A stretch of 37,232 nucleotides of DNA, from positions 35,323 through 72,554 of the forward strand of contig ONUN01000003.1 of assembly GCA_900320955.1 (NCBI GenBank), in the 5' to 3' direction. This DNA comes from an uncultured Methanobrevibacter sp. (GTDB lineage: Archaea; Methanobacteriota; Methanobacteria; Methanobacteriales; Methanobacteriaceae). Under the pieces are notes generated by a model. The model was not told the DNA's origin, made no database searches, and worked only from the letters and a program-made list of their open reading frames with translations. Shown in pieces: positions 31,874 to 37,232 of this stretch (its first letter is position 1; each line of letters starts with the position of its first letter). The translations under genes and the position numbers were made by a program.

Positions 31874-33530
31874 GTCAAAATCCCACAATAGGGTAATCCT
31901 TCACAAGCTGATGAGAAAAGGAAGGCGCAAAAACATTCCTTTGAACATGAGATATTATGTTCTGTATGCATTTTTATATAAATACATGTCAGACAAGCTT
32001 AAAAATCACCTGTTATATCATCTTAATGGCGATGAAGCTGATTTTAACATATTTTACCTGACAGATGAAGGAACCGACGATTTGAGGCAGTGGGCCTTGA
32101 ATGATATCGGGTACTTTTTCACCACCAAATCAGCATTCATTGACGAGTTCATCGCAAACAAATATGTTGATGATATTTTCAATCCGGACTTTTTCAAAAA
32201 CCTTAAAAACAGCATTGAATTCAGCCAAGACAATCCGTCAAAGAAGTATTTTGAAAAAATCATTGAAATTCTCGATGATAAGCTTAATTTCTCAAGCATT
32301 TACGGCGATGATGATTTGAATTCATTTATGAGCAACTATCTTTTTTCAATATCCAAATTCGACATTGAGGAAAGGGAGTTTACATTTGCCCAGGTCTATG
32401 ATGCAATAGCATATTCAAGGCAAATAAGGCTTTCATCAACTCCCGACTACATTTCACAGCTTATAAATTCAATCGTCAAATCCCAAAGAAGAGATGTGTC
32501 AAATGCTTATGATCCGTTTTTAAGGAATGCTTCAATACTCTTTGATTTGCATGATCAATTCACCATGTCAGACATTTACGCCAAGGAAAATAACGAATTG
32601 AATTACTTCTACTCTCTAATCAAAGCCTTTATCAATGAAATCAATTTTGACAATCTCCATATCTTGCAGGAAAATGCAATCAAATCCATGTCCTATGATT
32701 CACAGCTTTTTGATGTCATTGCATCAAAGGTTCCGGACAGCTTTGACGAGTTTTCAAAATCCACTCTCAAAAGCCAAAGCATTGAAGTTCCAACAGATAA
32801 CGATTTCAAGGAAAAACTGTTCAATAATCTGGGCATGGATAAATTGAGCGATGATGAGGAGGCTCTTAAAGCATTGAAGATACTTGAAAAGCGTTTCAAT
32901 GCAGTGGAAAAAAATGAAGTGGCATCATTTTCGGGAGAATATGAGTCCCTAAAAGACAGCGAGTTTCTGTTTTTAATCAATATGATTAATTCCCTTAAGG
33001 ACGATGGGCTTATGGTGATATCCCTTTCACAGAATTTCCTCTTTAAAAGTTCACTGACCCTTTTAAGAAAGTTCCTGACACATGAAAACCATTATATTGA
33101 TGGAATCATTTCCCTTCCAGAAGAGTTGGGAGGCGTAGTAAGGCCTGAAGTCGTAATTGTACTTCGAAAAAACAAAAATTCAGGAGATGTTGTGTTCATT
33201 GATCTTTCCAAGGAGTATGGGACAGAAATATCTCGAAACGCATTTCCTGGCCTTGTTAAGCGCAATCTTGTTTTGGACAAAAAAACCATCTCAAATATCC
33301 TTGACGCTTTGAACAATCGAAAAAGCGTCGATAAGTTCTCGCAGGTCGTTTCACTAAAACAAATTGAAGAAAACGATTTCAATCTGGCAGTTTCAAGATA
33401 TGTCGATACATATGATGGTGAATTCATTCGTCTGAAGGATTTGAAATCAGAAAAAGAGAAAATCGATGAAAAGATGGACAGCTTGAACGAAAGAATCGAT
33501 GCGCTTCTCGATGATTTGAATTTCAGATAG
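31866..33530 (+). CDS. HsdM-like N6-adenine methylase homologue with lost catalytic motifs
   Basis: The protein is 554 residues. It has the layout of a type I methyltransferase subunit: a helical N-terminal domain (YVLYAFLYKYMSDKLKNHLL), a Rossmann methylase core from about residue 185, and a C-terminal coiled coil (LKSEKEKIDEKMDSLNERID). The core keeps family landmarks such as STPDYISQLINSIV, FLFLINMINSLKDDGLMVIS and YIDGIISLPEELGG. The two functional motifs are gone, however. Motif I, normally YDPxxGSGxLL for SAM, reads YDPFLRNASIL, and motif IV, normally NPPF/Y, reads FDVIASKVPDS. The frame is intact and long, so it is not simple decay. It overlaps the HsdS-like gene and lacks HsdR. A DNA-binding, non-methylating complex is the inferred role. 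The 3' end overlaps the convergent antiporter gene by 8 bases. Confidence 0.82.
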   Translation: MFKSKSHNRVILHKLMRKGRRKNIPLNMRYYVLYAFLYKYMSDKLKNHLLYHLNGDEADFNIFYLTDEGTDDLRQWALNDIGYFFTTKSAFIDEFIANKYVDDIFNPDFFKNLKNSIEFSQDNPSKKYFEKIIEILDDKLNFSSIYGDDDLNSFMSNYLFSISKFDIEEREFTFAQVYDAIAYSRQIRLSSTPDYISQLINSIVKSQRRDVSNAYDPFLRNASILFDLHDQFTMSDIYAKENNELNYFYSLIKAFINEINFDNLHILQENAIKSMSYDSQLFDVIASKVPDSFDEFSKSTLKSQSIEVPTDNDFKEKLFNNLGMDKLSDDEEALKALKILEKRFNAVEKNEVASFSGEYESLKDSEFLFLINMINSLKDDGLMVISLSQNFLFKSSLTLLRKFLTHENHYIDGIISLPEELGGVVRPEVVIVLRKNKNSGDVVFIDLSKEYGTEISRNAFPGLVKRNLVLDKKTISNILDALNNRKSVDKFSQVVSLKQIEENDFNLAVSRYVDTYDGEFIRLKDLKSEKEKIDEKMDSLNERIDALLDDLNFR

Positions 33531-35454
33531 CATCAAAGAATTTGTTGATGTTTTCCCTGTGGCCTACAAAGACTATCAGGTCGTTTGCAAGGAGTTTGAA
33601 GTGTGGGGTTACGTCAATGAATGTGTCCTTTCCTCGTATCACTCCGGTTACGGTCAGGCTGTTTTCTGTAAATGGAATGTCATCAATGCTTGTGTCTTCG
33701 GATACCCTAAGTGAGTCGACTTCCAAGTTTGTGTATTTGTGGTTTAGATATGTAGATATATCTTCTGAAGTTACGCTACGGAATGCATCATAGTTGTTAG
33801 AACGAAGATCGTTAACAGCATCTGTAATCTCATCGACATCCTTGTTATAATAATCCATGATTCTTGTAAACATCATGATACTTGTTTCGAACTCTTTCGG
33901 AATAACTTCATCGGCACCTGCCTCAATAACATCATCCAAATTTTTCAGATATCTTGTACGCACGATAATGTGTATGTCAGGGTTCAGCCTGCGTGCAGCA
34001 TCGATTGTTTTTATGGTTTCATCATATGTTGAGGATGATATGACTATGCACAGTGCGGAGGTAATGCCCAATTCTTTCAGGACACTTTCGTTTGACCCTT
34101 TTCCGTATATGACTGGCAGTCCCATTGCCTGCTGGTTTTCAACGATTACCGGGTTCATGTCAACAATCCTGTAGGGGATATTGAATTTCTTGCAGGCTCT
34201 TGCCATATGCTTTCCGTTCCGTCCAAGACCAACGAGGATTACATGGTCTGAAATGTCCTGAGGGTCTTCAATTTCCTCAGGCAGTGTCATTAGCTCCTCG
34301 TCTATGTCGAAGTAGTCTATATTATTGAAGAGCCTTACTATTTTTGGAGTCATCTTTTCCAGAAACGGAGTTGCAGACATCGTAAGGATGCTCACGCCCA
34401 GAAAGACGCTGAAGAATTGGTTTGTCATCAGGCCATAATTCATTCCTTCACGGGCAAGGACAAATGAAAATTCCCCAATTTGGCTTAAAAGAACTGCAAT
34501 GCTTATTGTTACTTTTGAAGGCAGCTTCAAAGCCATTCCAGTAATCAGTGTTGCGGTAAAGTTAATTACTAGAATTATTACAGTAAGGACCAATATGGTC
34601 ACTATATTGTAAAGGAAAAGATGCAGGTTGACCATCAGCCCAATACTTATGAAAAATATGCTCATGAAGACATCCTGGAACGGCTGGATGTATCCCAGGG
34701 TCTGATGGGAATACTCAGTATTTGAAATCAGAAGTCCGGCTATGAACGCTCCAAGTTCTGGCCCTATTCCAATTAAACTTGTTCCGAATGTTGTTCCCAT
34801 ACAGATGAAAAGTGTCAAAAGTAAAAACAAGTCCCTGTTTTTGGTTTTGGCGGCATCTCTCAATGCAAGAGGTATGAACCATTTTGCGCCGACATATAAC
34901 ATGACAACCAGCCCGATACATTTCACAATAAGTGAAGGCAGGTTGTTGAACGCCAGTTCATGACCTCCAAGAAGGGGAGTAATCAGTATAACGATAATTA
35001 CTGCAATGTCCTGGAAAATCAGGATACCCAATGTCACCCTTCCCTGAACTGAATGGGTGATATGTCTTTGCTGCATTATTTTCATGACTATTGCGGTACT
35101 TGAAAATGCAACCAGAAATCCCAAAAACAATGCTGAGTTGGGGTTGAGTCCTAAAGCCAGTCCCAATATTGATATGAGAATTGTCGTAATGGATACCTGA
35201 AGGAAACCTCCTATGAGAGCATAGTGCTTGATTGATGAAAATTTCTCGACTGAAAACTCAAGACCGATAATGAATAAGAGAAATATGACTCCAAGTTCTG
35301 AAACGGTAGAAATCAGGCTTGTGTCGTTGATTGCATGACCAAGCACGATTCCTGTAAAAAAAAGACCAATCATTGTTGGCAGCTTTAATTTGTTGAAGAC
35401 CAATAACACTATTACTGCAGTAATAAGTATTATGGACATGTTTCCAAGTAGCAT
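33523..35454 (-). CDS. Kef-type cation/proton antiporter (CPA2) with TrkA domains
   Basis: The protein is 643 residues. The first 380 or so are a membrane antiporter domain with a dozen hydrophobic helices (for example MIGLFFTGIVLGHAI and LGVIFLLFIIGLEFSVEKFS, a CPA2 hallmark). Next comes a TrkA-N/RCK domain with the NAD-binding motif VILVGLGRNGKHMARACKKF and VDMNPVIVENQQ (about residues 405-520). A TrkA-C regulatory domain ends the protein. It should exchange K+ or Na+ for protons under nucleotide control. ATG 35454 has no good ribosome site; a second ATG lies five codons in. It is the last gene of the minus-strand operon, 30 bases after the PyrE-like gene. Confidence 0.92.
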   Translation of the reverse strand: MLLGNMSIILITAVIVLLVFNKLKLPTMIGLFFTGIVLGHAINDTSLISTVSELGVIFLLFIIGLEFSVEKFSSIKHYALIGGFLQVSITTILISILGLALGLNPNSALFLGFLVAFSSTAIVMKIMQQRHITHSVQGRVTLGILIFQDIAVIIVILITPLLGGHELAFNNLPSLIVKCIGLVVMLYVGAKWFIPLALRDAAKTKNRDLFLLLTLFICMGTTFGTSLIGIGPELGAFIAGLLISNTEYSHQTLGYIQPFQDVFMSIFFISIGLMVNLHLFLYNIVTILVLTVIILVINFTATLITGMALKLPSKVTISIAVLLSQIGEFSFVLAREGMNYGLMTNQFFSVFLGVSILTMSATPFLEKMTPKIVRLFNNIDYFDIDEELMTLPEEIEDPQDISDHVILVGLGRNGKHMARACKKFNIPYRIVDMNPVIVENQQAMGLPVIYGKGSNESVLKELGITSALCIVISSSTYDETIKTIDAARRLNPDIHIIVRTRYLKNLDDVIEAGADEVIPKEFETSIMMFTRIMDYYNKDVDEITDAVNDLRSNNYDAFRSVTSEDISTYLNHKYTNLEVDSLRVSEDTSIDDIPFTENSLTVTGVIRGKDTFIDVTPHFKLLANDLIVFVGHRENINKFFDAI

Positions 35455-35484
35455 AAGAGTTAAAAATAAGAAAATATTAGTAGA

Positions 35485-36096
35485 TTAGATTCTACTAACT
35501 TTAATCAATGATTCTATAGGCACTTCTTCAATTTCTGAAAGTCCTGCCTTGTCAATCAATACAACTACACAGAGAGGTTCTCCGCCTAAATCCTTTACGG
35601 TGTGGATTACTTCACGTGCAGTCTTTCCGCTTGTGATGACGTCATCTACAATCACGACCTTTTTGCCTTCGACGCTTCCGAAGTTTGTACTTATTGTACC
35701 TTCGTCATCGCTTTTGTCATTGTCTTTTCTGTGCTTGTGAGGGTGGAATATTGCAAGGGAAGTGTCGACGCCGGTCATTTCCTCCAACAGGTCAGACATC
35801 ATTGTAGCAAATGGAATTCCGCTTACTGCAATTCCACAGACAACTTCACCTTCACCGTGAATCAATGTCATGTCGCTTAATGCACTGGCAACATATCTTA
35901 AACGTGCAGCATTTCCACCAATGCTTTTCCAGTTAATGGCAAAGTCAGTTGGTCCATCTGATTTTACTTCGGTTGGTTTTTGCAAGGTCAACCATCTTGC
36001 AGTGTCCATACTTACATTGAGTTCATCAGCAATTTCGCCGGTAGTAAATCCGTGCTGTCTGAGTTCCTGAGCCTTTTGAATTAATTTTTGTTTCAC
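35485..36096 (-). CDS. PyrE-like PRPP-binding regulator with N-terminal HTH (GfcR type)
   Basis: The protein is 203 residues. The GTG start at 36096 is set by AGGTGA, which overlaps the stop of the preceding oxidoreductase gene. The N-terminal 45 residues hold a helix-turn-helix ([20 protein letters not shown]); the rest is an orotate-phosphoribosyltransferase-like fold with the PRPP loop [17 protein letters not shown] and [10 protein letters not shown]. Archaeal proteins of this build are thought to act as transcription regulators sensing PRPP or a related metabolite; GfcR of haloarchaea controls sugar metabolism. It is therefore more likely a regulator than the biosynthetic PyrE. It lies in an operon after hemC and the oxidoreductase gene. 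Confidence 0.88.
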   Translation of the reverse strand: MKQKLIQKAQELRQHGFTTGEIADELNVSMDTARWLTLQKPTEVKSDGPTDFAINWKSIGGNAARLRYVASALSDMTLIHGEGEVVCGIAVSGIPFATMMSDLLEEMTGVDTSLAIFHPHKHRKDNDKSDDEGTISTNFGSVEGKKVVIVDDVITSGKTAREVIHTVKDLGGEPLCVVVLIDKAGLSEIEEVPIESLIKVSRI

Positions 36097-36105
36097 TTAT
36101 CTCAC

Positions 36106-37062
36106 CTATTCGAGTTCATCTAAACTTATTGGTCTATGTTCTTTTGAGGATTTGTTTGCCGCAATGACCATTTTAAGGGCTTTAAGTCCATCTTCACCAG
36201 TTATAACTGGTTCTTTTTCTTCAACAACGGAATTGAGGAATGATTTTAATTCGCCTTTGAGAGGTTCTTCGTGTACGATTTCAATATCTTGAGCAAATTT
36301 ACCGAAAACTTCGATGCTTTGTTGGATGTAGTCAACAGAAATAATTCCTGCTGTTCCGGTAAGTTCCAATTCTCTACGTTTGTAAGGAGTAAGCCAGTTT
36401 ACTTCGATGATTCCTGTTGATTCATTGTCAAAGCTTACCATTATCTCTGCATGGTCTTCAAATTCACTGTCATCAAAACTGCTGTTCATTGTTCCGTAAA
36501 CTTGGGTAATTTCCTCTTCAAACAGGTAGTTCATGATGTCCAAATCGTGAATTGCAAGGTCAATTGATACACCGACATCCTTTATTCTTGGTGGAAGCGG
36601 TCCCACTCTTTTTGCAAAAGCGGATACTATATCTCCAATAACTCCATCATCAATAAGCTCTTTTGCCTTTTGAACTGCAGGGTTAAACCTTTCAACATGT
36701 CCTGTTGCAAGAATAACTCCTGCCTCTTTTGCAGCTGCAATCATTTCTTCAGCTTCAGTTAATGTGAATGCAATTGGCTTTTCAACCAAAACATGCTTTT
36801 TGTGTCTTATTGCTTCCATTACAACATCATGGTGGAATGTTGTCGGTACACATACGCTCACTACTTCAATTTCTGGGTTTGCAAGTAATTCACAATAGTC
36901 CGTATAACCTTTTGCATCATATTTCTTCTCAATTTTTTTGAGTGCCCTTTCGCTAACGTCAGAAACACCCATCAAATTAGCTTCTTCCATTTTGTGGTAT
37001 ACACGAACATGGTTTTCACCCATTGCTCCTACTCCAATAACTCCTACGTTTACAGTTCTCAA
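36106..37062 (-). CDS. Gfo/Idh/MocA-family NAD(P)-dependent oxidoreductase
   Basis: The protein is 318 residues. The start is a TTG at 37060-37062 with GGAGG seven bases upstream. The Rossmann motif VGVIGVGAMGENHVRVYHKM opens the protein; the catalytic-site EKP (HVLVEKPIAFTL) and the sugar-binding DLAIHDLDIMNYLF follow, as in sugar dehydrogenases of this family. Several archaeal members oxidise nucleotide sugars such as UDP-GlcNAc at C3, and others oxidise inositol; the substrate cannot be read from the motifs. Its ribosome site lies just after the stop of hemC, and its own stop overlaps the ribosome site of the PyrE-like gene, so the operon is tightly packed. Confidence 0.9.
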   Translation of the reverse strand: MRTVNVGVIGVGAMGENHVRVYHKMEEANLMGVSDVSERALKKIEKKYDAKGYTDYCELLANPEIEVVSVCVPTTFHHDVVMEAIRHKKHVLVEKPIAFTLTEAEEMIAAAKEAGVILATGHVERFNPAVQKAKELIDDGVIGDIVSAFAKRVGPLPPRIKDVGVSIDLAIHDLDIMNYLFEEEITQVYGTMNSSFDDSEFEDHAEIMVSFDNESTGIIEVNWLTPYKRRELELTGTAGIISVDYIQQSIEVFGKFAQDIEIVHEEPLKGELKSFLNSVVEEKEPVITGEDGLKALKMVIAANKSSKEHRPISLDELE

Positions 37063-37076
37063 TTCAATTCCTCCGT

Positions 37077-37232
37077 TTAAACATAATCCTCGAAAAGTTT
37101 TCCGATACGTTTGCCAAGTTCAACCGCATCTTTAATTGAACCCTTTTCGCTTTGCTCTTTAAGGATTTCTCCATCCTTGGTTAATAATATTGAATAAATA
37201 TTAAATTCTTTGTCATTCATGCGTGCTATGGA
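37077..37232 (-). CDS. hemC: Hydroxymethylbilane synthase, C-terminal part only
   Basis: The frame enters from the right edge and ends at TAA (complement of 37077-37079), giving 51 visible codons. The sequence (SIARMNDKEFNIYSILLTKD, then GEILKEQSEKGSIKDAVELG and KRIGKLFEDYV) fits domain 3 of HemC: a strand pair carrying a DG turn, followed by a final helix with the typical ELGKRI pattern. The complete enzyme joins four porphobilinogens into hydroxymethylbilane, the precursor of cobalamin and F430 in methanogens. The catalytic dipyrromethane-binding Cys lies outside the window. The assignment rests on a short segment plus general fit with the following operon. Confidence 0.65.
   Translation of the reverse strand, partial: SIARMNDKEFNIYSILLTKDGEILKEQSEKGSIKDAVELGKRIGKLFEDYV

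Noticed and set aside
31307-33530. A functional type I restriction-modification system
   Set aside because: There is no HsdR gene, HsdS has a single recognition unit, and the methylase motifs for SAM binding and catalysis are replaced.
1-37232. CRISPR arrays, tRNA and rRNA genes
   Set aside because: No regularly spaced repeats with unique spacers, no T-loop-like GGTTCGAAT elements and no conserved rRNA segments were seen on reading; short divergent tRNAs could still be missed without a search.

Overview
The window looks like chromosome from a methanogenic archaeon of the Methanobacteriales, most probably Methanobrevibacter or a close relative. The base composition is very A+T-rich. There is an MtrA (methyl-H4MPT:CoM methyltransferase subunit A) homologue, an F420 gamma-glutamyl-ligase-family protein, a GfcR-type PyrE-like regulator, a Thr/Asn-repeat surface protein and archaeal TATA-type promoters. 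Assignment is from protein families and sequence character only; no database search was possible.

Layout. Positions 1-843 (minus) hold the 5' part of a secreted surface protein with a thioester-like domain and a 45-bp tandem repeat. A pseudogene of S-adenosylhomocysteine hydrolase follows (1162-1672). From about 1.7 to 18.2 kb the DNA is an extremely A+T-rich accessory island with wide gene-poor gaps. It carries (i) an AAA/ABC-type ATPase with an unknown partner showing a D...ExK pattern (2265-4549); (ii) a damaged IS630-family element with 29-bp inverted repeats (4844-6218); (iii) a duplicated ROK-kinase segment, one copy truncated (6219-7250) and one intact (9738-11000), either side of an orphan cysteine-motif protein (8178-9224); (iv) a KAP-type P-loop NTPase (11616-13652) and a small protein; (v) a DUF2971 protein divergent from an HNH protein that is overlapped by a small membrane ORF (14067-16236); and (vi) a second AAA/ABC-type ATPase whose stop overlaps the start of a small TOPRIM-like protein (16415-18188). 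The mix resembles an archaeal defence or mobile-element island.

From 18.4 kb to the end the sequence is gene-dense, less A+T-rich and looks like core genome. A dolichyl-phosphate-sugar synthase-like glycosyltransferase, a bacterial-type S-adenosylmethionine synthetase (metK) and a long CofE-like ligase come first. A surface-polysaccharide cluster follows: hexapeptide acyltransferase, galU, UDP-glucose dehydrogenase, and a GT2 plus TagF-like fusion. Then come a small methanogen protein, a convergent PAP2 phosphatase, a soluble stand-alone MtrA with an operator-like palindrome in its promoter, and two unknown genes. Next is an overlapping HsdS-like/HsdM-like pair in which the methyltransferase has lost its SAM-binding and catalytic motifs. 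The right end is a minus-strand operon read as hemC (partial), Gfo/Idh/MocA oxidoreductase, PyrE-like regulator, Kef-type antiporter.

How the genes connect: galU and ugd give UDP-glucuronate for surface glycans, with the acyltransferase and glycosyltransferases as likely users. MetK makes SAM, while the local SAH hydrolase is dead. The strongest candidates for something new are the catalytically degenerate HsdM/HsdS pair without HsdR, the two two-gene ATPase systems in the island, and the operator-bearing soluble mtrA.
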